Shown: piece after piece, positions 18,108 to 25,484 of the stretch | Position numbering within the stretch: the first letter of the stretch is position 1 | Layout of the letters: the number at the start of each line of letters is the position of its first letter | NCBI RefSeq assembly: GCF_017873815.1 | Contig: NZ_JAGGKQ010000007.1 | Coordinates: 62,001-126,000 of the forward strand | From: Halorubrum alkaliphilum | GTDB taxonomy: Archaea; Halobacteriota; Halobacteria; Halobacteriales; Haloferacaceae | Direction: 5' to 3' | DNA: 64,000 bases | Notes under the pieces: model-generated | What the model was told of the DNA's origin: nothing | Database searches by the model: none | What the model saw: the letters and a program-made list of their open reading frames with translations, nothing else | Translations under genes and position numbers: made by a program

Positions 18108-18113
18108 TTTTAA
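18108..18113 (+). promoter_or_regulatory. TATA box of the SelT/W-like gene
   Basis: TTTTAA, about 30 nt before the ATG at 18141. Confidence 0.55.
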
Positions 18114-18140
18114 GTCTCAGCGGGCCCGACATGTGGGAGT

Positions 18141-18383
18141 ATGACACGAGTCGAGGTCGAGTACTGCGTACCGTGTGGCATGTTGAACCGCGCACAGGAC
18201 GTCTCCGGAGCGGTCCTCGAACAGTTCGGCGAGGGCGTCGACGAAGTCGCCCTCGTCACCGGCGACGACGGCGTGTTTGTCGTCCGCGTCGACGACGAGG
18301 TCGTCTTCGACAAGACCGAAGACGAGTACGACGTGGACGCCATCGTCCGCGCCGTGAAACCCCACGTCGGCGCGGCGGCCTGA
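18141..18383 (+). CDS. SelT/SelW/SelH (Rdx) family thioredoxin-like protein
   Basis: 80 residues with one redox motif near the N-terminus, YCVPCGM (Cys9, Cys12), within VEVEYCVPC, followed by a beta-alpha-beta-beta region. Members of this family (Cys versions of SelW) are small thioredoxin-fold proteins of unsettled function. It is leaderless by the TATA box at 18108-18113 and lies just upstream of a repeat-rich gene-free region. Confidence 0.8.
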   Translation: MTRVEVEYCVPCGMLNRAQDVSGAVLEQFGEGVDEVALVTGDDGVFVVRVDDEVVFDKTEDEYDVDAIVRAVKPHVGAAA

Positions 18384-18522
18384 CTGCGGCGAGACGGCCC
18401 GAAGACGGAGAAGGTTGGCCCTGTTGAACTCCGTAGCAAGTGATACTGTTCTTTCCTTGGGTCAGTACAGACGCAGTAGTGAGTGATGTCGGGAGTAGGT
18501 CTCGCAATACGTTGGAGTAGTT

Positions 18523-18620
18523 GTTTATAAGTGGGATAGTGGTGTTGCTGGCGGCTGTTTATAAGTAGATGGTGCTGTGGTGAGCGGCTCTACTTCTCCA
18601 GCTGTTCGTTTATAAGTGGT
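18523..18620 (+). repeat. three GTTTATAAGT boxes (promoter-like)
   Basis: GTTTATAAGTGGG (18523), GTTTATAAGTAGA (18557) and GTTTATAAGTGGT (18608) are spaced 34 and 51 bp apart; the first and third are followed by related TTGCTGGCGG segments. Each looks like a good haloarchaeal TATA box on the plus strand, yet no gene follows, so they may drive a non-coding transcript through the hairpin block. Confidence 0.6.
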
Positions 18621-18642
18621 TGCTGGCGGATCGGCGGTGAAC

Positions 18643-18865
18643 ACTCCCAAAGCCCCAGCCGTGTGGGCGGCGTACGCTCGCTGTGCTCCTCACTCGGTCG
18701 CAGGCTCCCTCGTTGCGGTGTCGCCGGCGGCGGAGCCGCCGGCTGCCCGTGGCGCGGAGCGCCACGCTGCTTACATCGTCATCAGAACGCGTAGCGTTCT
18801 GATTGGCTCACGAGAGCTCCGCTCTCGTGAACGCCTACGCCGCCCACACGACTGCCCCTTTGAGT
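18643..18865. repeat. long-range stem enclosing four perfect 3-nt-loop hairpins
   Basis: The outer stem pairs GTGTGGGCGGCGTACGC (18661-18677) with 18833-18849 (16 of 17). It extends outwards through CAGCC/GACTG (4 of 5), a CCC/CCC internal loop, AAAG/CTTT and ACTC/GAGT (18643-18646 with 18862-18865). Inside are hairpins at 18723-18743 (9-bp arms, loop GGA), 18749-18765 (7 bp, GGA), 18781-18803 (10 bp, GTA) and 18808-18830 (10 bp, TCC). All arms are perfect. The form suggests a structured RNA or cruciform-forming DNA; strand and expression are unknown. Confidence 0.85.
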
Positions 18866-18910
18866 CCCGCCCCGCACAGCATCCGCACCTCACGCCTCCC
18901 CAGCCTCGCC

Positions 18911-18936
18911 GGAACGGCGCTTATAAGCGCCGTTCC
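18911..18936. repeat. 26-bp perfect palindrome centred on TTATAA
   Basis: The half-site GGAACGGCGCTTA is followed directly by its exact complement, with no loop. The centre is a TATA-like TTATAA. It lies directly after the conserved block at 18891-18910. Confidence 0.9.
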
Positions 18937-18954
18937 GGGCTCCCTCGCACCGTC

Positions 18955-18982
18955 GGTTCGCGCCCTCAAAAGGGCGCGAACC
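18955..18982. repeat. hairpin with 12-bp perfect arms and CAAA loop
   Basis: GGTTCGCGCCCT (18955-18966), loop CAAA, then the exact complement (18971-18982). It lacks a T-run, so it is not an obvious terminator. Confidence 0.9.
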
Positions 18983-19170
18983 GGGGCGCGCCACCGCATC
19001 GTTCATTTATAAGGGATCGTCGCAGCCGCTCACAGTCTTTTTAAAACGGTCACGTCGCTGCCGATGTGAGAGACTCACTCCCGGAACCGATCACTACGCG
19101 CTCTTCAACGAATGGTTGTTTCAGACTACAACGTATCTGACGAATTATATTTCAACAGAGCCAGAGACTG

Positions 19171-21621
19171 TTAATTCGCGTCGAACACCGCCCGCGCCGA
19201 GTTGCTCACGACGAGCAGGCTGCTCGCGCCCATCGCCAGCGCGGCCAGAAGCGGGTTCAACGCACCGGTGATCGCGAGCGGAATGGCGACCCCGTTGTAC
19301 ACGAACGCCCAGCCGAGGTTCTCTTTTAAGCGTCGGTTCGTTCCGGCGGTGATGTCGAACAGCTCGGGAATCGCCGACAGTCGATCCTCCAACAGGACGG
19401 CATCGGCCGCGTCGGCGGCCAGATCGGTTCCGCTCGCGATCGATATCCCGATGTCGGCCGCCGCGAGCGCGGGGGCGTCGTTGCTCCCGTCGCCGACCAT
19501 CGCCACCTGCTCGGTCGCCCCCAGCCGCCGCACCGTCTCGGCTTTCGCCTCCGGGGGCACCTCCGCGAACACCTCGTCGATCGCGGGGTGCTCCTCGAAG
19601 CGCCGGGCGGCGGCGGTCGAGTCGCCGGTGAGTACGACCACCCGTTTCCCCCGCGCGTCGAGTTCCTCAACCAGAGTCTCCCACCCGTCCCGGACCGCGT
19701 CGCCGACGACAAGCACGCCGCGAACCGACCCGTTCCAGCCGACGTACACTGGAACGTGGCCCGCAGACTCGGCCTCCGTGCCCGCTGTGACCAGTCGGTC
19801 GGAAAGCGACCACGCCGCTCCCGCGAACAGCGACCGGTGACCGACGATAACCCGGTCGCCGCCCACCTGTCCCGCAACCCCTCGGTCGGTGACCGTCACA
19901 TCGGCGACGCCGGGCACCTCGGCGACTCCGGACACATCGGCTCTCGACCCCTGCTGCGGGGTCGTTTCCGCCCGTTCGTCGACGCCGACGGCCGACTCCG
20001 TCCCGCCGTCGGTTGCGGTCTCTGACCCGGCGGTCGGGTCGACCGCGCCGACGATCGCGTCGGCGATCGGGTGTGCGGAGGCGCGTTCGAGTGTGGCCGC
20101 CCGTTCGAGAACGCGCTCCGTTGTGATCCCGTCGGCGGCCGTGGATCCGACGAGCCGCATCTCTCCGTCGGTGAGGGTGCCGGTCTTATCGAGTACGACG
20201 GTGTCGACATCGCCGGCCGACTCGAAAACCGCGTCTGAGACGACCACGATCCCGCGTCGAGCAGCGTCTCGGATCCCGGCCGCAATCGCGAGCGGAGTCG
20301 CGAGCCCGAGGGCACACGGACACGAGACGATGAGCACCGTGAGCGCGACGAGCGCGGCGGCCGTTGCCGATCCACCGGTCGCGAGCGTCGCGCCGCCGAC
20401 GAGCACCGCGACGACGATCACAAGCGGGACGAAGATGGTCGCCAGTTTGTCGACGAGCCGCTGGATCCCCGACCGCGAACTCTGTATCTCCCAGAGGAGT
20501 CGGACGAGCGTGTCGAGCGTGCTCGTCGCCTCCTCGCCGACCGCGACGACGACCGGCGAGTCGGTGACGACGGTGCCGCCGCGGACCGCGTCGCCCTCGC
20601 GTTTCGTCGTCGGCAGCGACTCGCCGGTGACGAGCGCTTCGTCGACCGCGGCGGTTCCCTCCGCGACCGTCCCGTCGAACGGAACCCGCTCTCCCGGCCG
20701 AACGAGCAGCCGGTCTCCGGGCTCTATCGCCTCCGTGGGAACGGTCTCTCCCGACTCGCGTCTGGCGGTCGTCTCCGCCGCCGTCGTCAGCGCCGAGAGC
20801 GCTCCGGTCGCGCGCTCCTTGATTATCGCCTCGTAGTGGCCGCCCGCGGTGACGACGAGGATCACGGCGATGGTGACGTCGAAGTAGAGGTCAGTTCGAC
20901 CGAGAAACATCGCGAGCGTGCTGTACGCGTAAGAGCTGACCGCCGCCAGCGACACTAACAGATCCATGTTCGGCTGCCCCGCCCGGAGGCTCACGTATGC
21001 TCCCCGGAGGATCGGGAACCCCGTATAAAAGAGGATGATCGAGGTAAACACCCAGATCTGAGTGAACAGGTAGAGCCCGGAGACACCGCCCAGATCGAGC
21101 AGCGGCTCGTAGCCGAAGTAGGTGGGATACAGAAAGATCACGTACCACAGCATCGCCATCATCCCGAAGAACCCGCCGCCGACGAGGAACCGGACCACAT
21201 CGACGTCGTCGCCCTCGGGTGTCGGTTCCGCGCGGTCGCTCGCAGTGTAGCCCGCGACGGAGAGCGCGCTCGGCAACTCGTCGCGGTCGATCCGCTCGGG
21301 ATCGTAGTCGACCCGGATCGTGTCCGTCGCGTAGCTCGCCTCCGCGGCCTCGACCCCGTTCCGTTTCCCGGCAGTCAGTTCGAGAAAGGACTCACAGGTC
21401 GCACAGTGCATTCCGTTCACGTGGAGGAAGGTCGTCTCGCCGTCGAACGACTCGCTTGGCTCCGTCCCCGGCCGTCGCTCGTCGAGATCCGCGGGGTCGT
21501 CGACGCCGTCGAGCGACCGGGCGACCGCGAGACAGCCCCGGCAGCAGAACTCGCCGTCGACGTCCGCGGCGGTGTGCGGGTCGTCCCCGTTTGGCAGGTC
21601 ACAGAGGGTACAGTTCGACAT
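19171..21621 (-). CDS. copper-type P1B ATPase (CopA/FixI-like)
   Basis: 816 residues. The N-terminus carries two Cys clusters (CTLC at 4-7; CCRGC at 26-30), then an HMA domain with GMHCATC (70-76), about eight helices, and the Cu(I) translocation motif SCPCALGLATP. A P-domain with DKTGTLTDG, an N-domain with SAHPIADAI and a hinge with MVGDGSNDAPALA follow. The extra N-terminal Cys motifs are typical of the FixI/CcoI branch that exports Cu(I) for cytochrome oxidase assembly, fitting the adjacent ba3 operon. Residues about 515-560 are an acidic insertion in the N-domain. No clear TATA box precedes the ATG at 21621. Confidence 0.92.
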   Translation of the reverse strand: MSNCTLCDLPNGDDPHTAADVDGEFCCRGCLAVARSLDGVDDPADLDERRPGTEPSESFDGETTFLHVNGMHCATCESFLELTAGKRNGVEAAEASYATDTIRVDYDPERIDRDELPSALSVAGYTASDRAEPTPEGDDVDVVRFLVGGGFFGMMAMLWYVIFLYPTYFGYEPLLDLGGVSGLYLFTQIWVFTSIILFYTGFPILRGAYVSLRAGQPNMDLLVSLAAVSSYAYSTLAMFLGRTDLYFDVTIAVILVVTAGGHYEAIIKERATGALSALTTAAETTARRESGETVPTEAIEPGDRLLVRPGERVPFDGTVAEGTAAVDEALVTGESLPTTKREGDAVRGGTVVTDSPVVVAVGEEATSTLDTLVRLLWEIQSSRSGIQRLVDKLATIFVPLVIVVAVLVGGATLATGGSATAAALVALTVLIVSCPCALGLATPLAIAAGIRDAARRGIVVVSDAVFESAGDVDTVVLDKTGTLTDGEMRLVGSTAADGITTERVLERAATLERASAHPIADAIVGAVDPTAGSETATDGGTESAVGVDERAETTPQQGSRADVSGVAEVPGVADVTVTDRGVAGQVGGDRVIVGHRSLFAGAAWSLSDRLVTAGTEAESAGHVPVYVGWNGSVRGVLVVGDAVRDGWETLVEELDARGKRVVVLTGDSTAAARRFEEHPAIDEVFAEVPPEAKAETVRRLGATEQVAMVGDGSNDAPALAAADIGISIASGTDLAADAADAVLLEDRLSAIPELFDITAGTNRRLKENLGWAFVYNGVAIPLAITGALNPLLAALAMGASSLLVVSNSARAVFDAN

Positions 21622-21690
21622 GAGTGGGTGTCCGCGTTTCGCAGTTCGATGCCGGTCACGGTGTGAGCACCGTGGGTCGACTCCGCCGAA

Positions 21691-21891
21691 TCAGACGCCG
21701 TCGTGAGGGTCGTCGCCGGTACTGCCGGATCGGAACCCTCCACCGGTGGCGACTCGGAGGCTCGCCCAGATGAGGAGGACGTTCACGCCGGCGATGACAA
21801 CGAGTACGTCAGCGCGGGCGGCCGCATACGCGACGACGGGCACGAGAGCGCCCAACACGAGGAGTAACGCCCACTGTAACGGGAGTTGCAT
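21691..21891 (-). CDS. small two-helix membrane protein between the Cu-ATPase and the ba3 operon
   Basis: 66 residues: helix about 5-27, helix about 29-48, then a polar tail (GGGFRSGSTGDDPHDGV). It is divergent from the ba3 operon and transcribed towards the Cu-ATPase gene, which starts 69 bp beyond its stop, so the two may share a transcript. The family is not recognised; position suggests an oxidase accessory protein. Confidence 0.6.
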   Translation of the reverse strand: MQLPLQWALLLVLGALVPVVAYAAARADVLVVIAGVNVLLIWASLRVATGGGFRSGSTGDDPHDGV

Positions 21892-21959
21892 ACTGGTACA
21901 CGGTCACCTGATGTCATAGATAGCGGCAAGATTCTTATTACTTGGGAATGGTTCGACGG

Positions 21960-21966
21960 TATATGA
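21960..21966 (+). promoter_or_regulatory. TATA box of the ba3 oxidase operon
   Basis: TATATGA is centred 26 nt before the ATG of cbaD at 21989, consistent with a leaderless operon start. Confidence 0.65.
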
Positions 21967-21988
21967 AAGGGGGTATTCAACAGCTACC

Positions 21989-22159
21989 ATGAGCCGAACC
22001 GAGACCGCAGAAACCGTCGTCGACGACGGTGGCGAAGAGGAGTTCGATCCGATCGGAACCTTGGCGCTCATCGGCGTCTACTTCGCGATCCTCGTGTTGG
22101 CGTGGATCTACGTCTACTACATCGAGTTCCTGAGCCGGGATCTCGTTATTGTGGGGTGA
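21989..22159 (+). CDS. cbaD: ba3-type oxidase small subunit CbaD
   Basis: A 56-residue protein: acidic N-terminus (MSRTETAETVVDDGGEEEFD), one helix (about 24-44; LALIGVYFAILVLAWIYVYY) and a short tail. It is the first gene of the operon and is followed by subunits II and I, the order cbaD-cbaB-cbaA-cbaC described for the Natronomonas ba3 oxidase. CbaD is a single-helix subunit of unknown catalytic role. Its stop codon region forms part of the ribosome-binding site of cbaB. Confidence 0.85.
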   Translation: MSRTETAETVVDDGGEEEFDPIGTLALIGVYFAILVLAWIYVYYIEFLSRDLVIVG

Positions 22160-22161
22160 TC
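22153..22161 (+). promoter_or_regulatory. Shine-Dalgarno site of cbaB
   Basis: GGGGTGATC is nearly the full anti-16S complement and ends 5 nt before the ATG at 22167. It overlaps the cbaD stop codon, suggesting coupled re-initiation, and selects 22167 over the upstream TTG. Confidence 0.75.
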
Positions 22162-22166
22162 ACTGG

Positions 22167-22691
22167 ATGCACATTCACGCCTACGAGAAGCTCTGGTTGG
22201 CGCTCTCGATCGTCCTGATACTGCTGCTCATTGGCTCCGTCACGTACGGAGCGGTCGGGCCGGGGATCGCGATGGTCTCCGACAGCGGCGGACAGATCGA
22301 CGCGACCGCTCTCGACGAGGACGATCGGTTTGCCGACCCGCGCGTCGAGCAGGTCGGCGAGAACAGCTACGAGGTGTACGTCGTCGCGTTCCAGTACGGG
22401 TTCGACCCGGGAACTATCGATCCGATCGTCGTGCCGGAGAACAGCGAGGTCACCTTTTATATCACCTCTCCTGACGTGATCCACGGCTTCGAGGTCGTCG
22501 GAACGAACGCGAACACGATGGTCGTGCCCGGCGAGGTCGCCGAGATCACCGTTGAGGCGAACGAACCCCGTGAGTACGGGATCGTCTGTAACGAGTACTG
22601 CGGCGCGGGCCACCACGACATGGAGGGGACGATGGAGGTCGTCACCGAGGAGGAGTACGCCGAGTTGACCGAGGGAGGTGAGGACGCATGA
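22167..22691 (+). CDS. cbaB: ba3-type cytochrome oxidase subunit II (CuA subunit)
   Basis: 174 residues: one N-terminal helix (about 10-32), then an extracellular cupredoxin domain. CuA ligands are visible as the upstream His of DVIHGFEV and the cluster CNEYCGAGHHDM (two Cys, His, Met). It takes electrons from a soluble or anchored copper protein (halocyanin in haloarchaea) and passes them to subunit I. The last codons overlap the cbaA start (ATGA). Confidence 0.95.
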   Translation: MHIHAYEKLWLALSIVLILLLIGSVTYGAVGPGIAMVSDSGGQIDATALDEDDRFADPRVEQVGENSYEVYVVAFQYGFDPGTIDPIVVPENSEVTFYITSPDVIHGFEVVGTNANTMVVPGEVAEITVEANEPREYGIVCNEYCGAGHHDMEGTMEVVTEEEYAELTEGGEDA

Positions 22692-24481
22692 GCGCCGAGC
22701 TCGAAACCGAGCCGACGTTCGTCGACAAGTTCCCGCAAGAGGCGAAGGTCGTCCGCGCCGCGTTCCTCGGCTCGTTCCTCGCGCTCACGCTGGGGGCCGC
22801 CTTCGGTATCGTCCAGACGCTCCACCGGACTGATATCCTCCGTGGACTCATCAGCTCCGGCGAGTATTACACGGTGCTTACGGCCCACGGCGTTTTCCTC
22901 GTCATCAGCTTCACCATCTTCTTCCTCGTCGGTCTGTTCACGTGGGCGGTCGTCCGGAGTCTTGACCGCCCTGTCGTCGATATCCGGATCACGTGGACGT
23001 GGTACCTCCTGATGTCAGCGGGGATCACGATGACCGGGATCGCGATCCTCGCCGGGTTCACTGACCGACTCGACATGAGCGCCGACGTGCTGTTCACGTT
23101 CTACGCCCCGCTTCAGGCGCATCCGCTCTTCTATGCTGGCCTCGTCGTGTTCATTATCGGAACGTGGCTCGCGGGCGCCGACTGGTTCCGCACGTGGCTC
23201 GCGTGGCGCGAGGAGAACCCGAACGAGCGGATCCCGCTCCAGACGTTCATGGTGTTGACGACGATGATCATGTGGTACATCGCGACGTCAGCGATCGCGG
23301 CCTCCGTGCTGGTCTTCCTGCTGCCGTGGTCGCTCGGGCTGATAGAGCAGATAAACCCGACCCTGACGCGAACGCTGTTCTGGTTCTTCGGCCATCCGGT
23401 CGTCTACTTCTGGCTGATGCCCGCGTACCTGCTGTGGTACACCGTCCTCCCGAAGATCGCCGGCGGACGGCTGTTCAGCGATCCGCTCGCGCGGGTCGTG
23501 TTCGTGTTGTTCCTGCTGCTCTCGACGCCCGTCGGGATCCACCACCAGTACCTCGACCCCGGCATCGCGGAGGGGTTCAAGTTCATCTCGATGACGAACA
23601 CGATGTTCCTGTTGCTGCCCAGCCTGCTCACCGCGTTTACCGTCGTCGCGAGCGTCGAATACGGCGCACGCCAGCGGGGTGGGACCGGGCTCTTCGGCTG
23701 GCTCACGTCGTTGCCGTGGCGCGACCCCGCGTTCACCGGCATGATGCTTGCGGGCCTGATGTTCGCGGCCGGCGGCTTCTCCGGGATGGTGAACGCCGGG
23801 CTCAACATCAACTACATGATCCACAACACGATGTGGGTGCCCGGCCACTTCCATCTCACCGTCGGCACCGCGGTCGCGCTCACGTTCATGGCGGGGACGT
23901 ACTGGATCTGGCCGCAGATATCGAACAAGCCGATCTACAGCAAGGCGATCGGGCTGTTCCAAGTCGTCCTCTGGTTCATCGGGATGGCGCTCATGTCGAA
24001 CGCGATGCACGCGCAGGGGCTCCTCGGAGTCCCCCGTCGGACCGCCGAGCCGGAGTACTCCGGCTTCGACTACCCGATTGGTTTCGGGGGCGTGGAGGAG
24101 CTCAACGTTCAGATCGCCATCGGCGGGACGCTGCTTTTCGTCTCGACCATCCTCTTCATCGGCAACGTCGTGTTGACGATGGGGAACCCGAAAGTGTCCG
24201 GGCTGGCGGAGCCGCTGCCGCCCGCGCTCTCGGGTCCCGAGGACGCGCCGAAAGTCCTCGATAACCTGCGGCTCTGGGTGGGAATCGCGATCGTCCTCGT
24301 CGTACTCGCGTACGCACTCCCGCTGGCCGCGATCATCGACAACGGCGGACTGTTCGGCCCCGGCGTCGGGACGTATCCGCAGTGGATCGGCGCACCGCTC
24401 GTCGCGTTCGCGGACGCGGTCGCTCCGATAGCGGGAGCGATCGCCGACGCCGCGACACCGGTCTCAGGGGTGATCCGATGA
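22688..24481 (+). CDS. cbaA: ba3-type cytochrome oxidase subunit I
   Basis: 597 residues, about 13 helices. It reduces oxygen at a heme-CuB centre. Visible ligands are the low-spin heme His in LTAHGVFL, the CuB His of FFGHPVVYFW with its Tyr partner (the cross-linked His-Tyr), the CuB pair in GIHHQY, and the heme pair in VPGHFHLT. Absence of the A-family proton-channel signature and the operon order place it in the B (ba3) family. It overlaps subunit II and CbaC by ATGA. Confidence 0.96.
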   Translation: MSAELETEPTFVDKFPQEAKVVRAAFLGSFLALTLGAAFGIVQTLHRTDILRGLISSGEYYTVLTAHGVFLVISFTIFFLVGLFTWAVVRSLDRPVVDIRITWTWYLLMSAGITMTGIAILAGFTDRLDMSADVLFTFYAPLQAHPLFYAGLVVFIIGTWLAGADWFRTWLAWREENPNERIPLQTFMVLTTMIMWYIATSAIAASVLVFLLPWSLGLIEQINPTLTRTLFWFFGHPVVYFWLMPAYLLWYTVLPKIAGGRLFSDPLARVVFVLFLLLSTPVGIHHQYLDPGIAEGFKFISMTNTMFLLLPSLLTAFTVVASVEYGARQRGGTGLFGWLTSLPWRDPAFTGMMLAGLMFAAGGFSGMVNAGLNINYMIHNTMWVPGHFHLTVGTAVALTFMAGTYWIWPQISNKPIYSKAIGLFQVVLWFIGMALMSNAMHAQGLLGVPRRTAEPEYSGFDYPIGFGGVEELNVQIAIGGTLLFVSTILFIGNVVLTMGNPKVSGLAEPLPPALSGPEDAPKVLDNLRLWVGIAIVLVVLAYALPLAAIIDNGGLFGPGVGTYPQWIGAPLVAFADAVAPIAGAIADAATPVSGVIR

Positions 24482-24714
24482 CCGTAGACATCACTCGCGG
24501 GGGGCTCTACGTCGCGCTCGCCGTCTTCGGCGTGATCCTCTATGAACTCCGGACCGTGTTGGATTTCGTCGGCGTCGAACTTCCGCTCATCCCGTACATG
24601 ATCGGCGTGTTCGCACTTGCGGGCCTCGTCATCGCCGTCATCCAACTCAAAGGGGGGTGGCGGGAAGCGGACGAGACGGGATCGAACGGGACCGACCCGA
24701 ACGACCCGGTCTGA
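24478..24714 (+). CDS. cbaC: ba3-type oxidase subunit CbaC
   Basis: 78 residues with two helices (about 8-27 and 37-55) and a polar tail (GSNGTDPNDPV). It overlaps cbaA by four bases and takes the cbaC position of the known haloarchaeal operon. A GGGGTGATC site lies 2 nt before the ATG. Named by position and topology, not by a catalytic motif. Confidence 0.75.
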   Translation: MTVDITRGGLYVALAVFGVILYELRTVLDFVGVELPLIPYMIGVFALAGLVIAVIQLKGGWREADETGSNGTDPNDPV

Positions 24715-24721
24715 TCCGATC

Positions 24722-25420
24722 ATGGCGACCGATCTCGGTACCGTCGACGGCCTGCCCGCCCGGTTCCACGGCGTCCGAGGTGCGGTGTATCGCGGCGTAC
24801 TGGCGGGAACGCTCGTCGCGCTCGCGTACCTCGTCGTCCTCGCGGCGTACCTCTCGGTGACGAGCACCGACGTGATCGACGTAGGGCGGGCGGGCTACCC
24901 GCTCGTCTGGTTCGTGACCGGGGCGGGGGCGCTGGCGGCGATCACGGCGGTCGACGGGCGCGCGTCGAGCGGTCGACGGCGAACGTCCCCGTGGGCGGTC
25001 GGGGTCGCCGTCGGCTACGTTCTGCTGCTCGCGGCGGTCAGCGGGCTCGTCACGCTGGACGCGGCCGGGTTCGGCGGCTCCGTGACCGGCGCGCTTCCCG
25101 GCTGGGGACCCGTCGTCCTCGCCGACCTCGGGATCGTCGGGCTCGCTATCGTCCCGTTCCAGTCGGTCGGCTACGTCGTCCTCGGCGTGTTGCTCGCGAG
25201 AGCGCTCACCGTCCGATCCGGGTCACTGGCGGCGGGCGTCGTCGGGCTGTTCAGCTGTGCGGGCTGTCTGCTGCCGATCGTCGCGGCTGCCGCGTCGGCC
25301 GTCGGCGTACCGCTGTTCGAGGGCGTCGGCTCCTACCGACTGTCGACGGTCGCGTTCGTGAGTGCCGCGCTCCTGCTTGTCGGCGTGATCGTTCGCGGAG
25401 CGGGCAGCTGCCGGCGGTGA
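24722..25420 (+). CDS. polytopic membrane protein with SCxxC motif, end of the ba3 operon
   Basis: 232 residues with about six or seven helices, starting 7 bp after cbaC. LFSCAGCLLPIVAAAASAV near residue 178 matches LLSCVSCTFPIIAMVASAV of the ctaB-coupled protein (16579-17274). The two Cys-x-x-Cys-x-x-Pro motifs and the genomic link to heme and oxidase genes make an oxidase-assembly role attractive, but nothing is demonstrated. The C-terminus is GSCRR with a further Cys. Confidence 0.7.
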   Translation: MATDLGTVDGLPARFHGVRGAVYRGVLAGTLVALAYLVVLAAYLSVTSTDVIDVGRAGYPLVWFVTGAGALAAITAVDGRASSGRRRTSPWAVGVAVGYVLLLAAVSGLVTLDAAGFGGSVTGALPGWGPVVLADLGIVGLAIVPFQSVGYVVLGVLLARALTVRSGSLAAGVVGLFSCAGCLLPIVAAAASAVGVPLFEGVGSYRLSTVAFVSAALLLVGVIVRGAGSCRR

Positions 25421-25484
25421 GATCGGTGTTCGTGGTGTCGTCGTTCAGTTATAAACAACCGTGCGGCCGACGGGCGGCTCTTGA

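Larger units (their letters stand above)
18417..19162. mobile_element. candidate MITE-like element with IS6-like terminal inverted repeats
   Basis: The left end GGCCCTGTTGAAC (18417-18429) and the right end, read on the minus strand, GGCTCTGTTGAAA (19150-19162) match at 11 of 13 positions in inverted orientation. IS6-family insertion sequences have ends of the type GGCTCTGTTGCAAA, so this could be a non-autonomous derivative carrying the hairpin block. I find no 8-bp target duplication in the flanks and there is no transposase. Confidence 0.35.
18384..19170. other. 787-bp gene-free region rich in hairpins and promoter-like boxes
   Basis: No open frame here resembles a protein. From left to right it holds an IS6-like terminal repeat (18417-18429), three GTTTATAAGT boxes (18523, 18557, 18608), a long-range stem enclosing four hairpins (18643-18865), and a conserved block (18849-18910). 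A perfect palindrome (18911-18936), a 12-bp-arm hairpin (18955-18982), another TTTATAAG box (19006), a homologous tail (to about 19126) and the inverted terminal repeat (19150-19162) follow. The parts are listed separately below. Confidence 0.85.

Noticed and set aside
18616-19044. 142-codon plus-strand open frame in the hairpin region
   Set aside because: It runs through perfect inverted repeats and is Arg/Ser/Pro-rich like non-coding GC-rich DNA; the compact repeat copy does not preserve it.
19118-19126. GTTTCAGAC (also at 28959-28967), the first bases of a common haloarchaeal CRISPR repeat
   Set aside because: Only nine bases match, there is no second half, no spacing and no array; both lie within the dispersed repeat tail.
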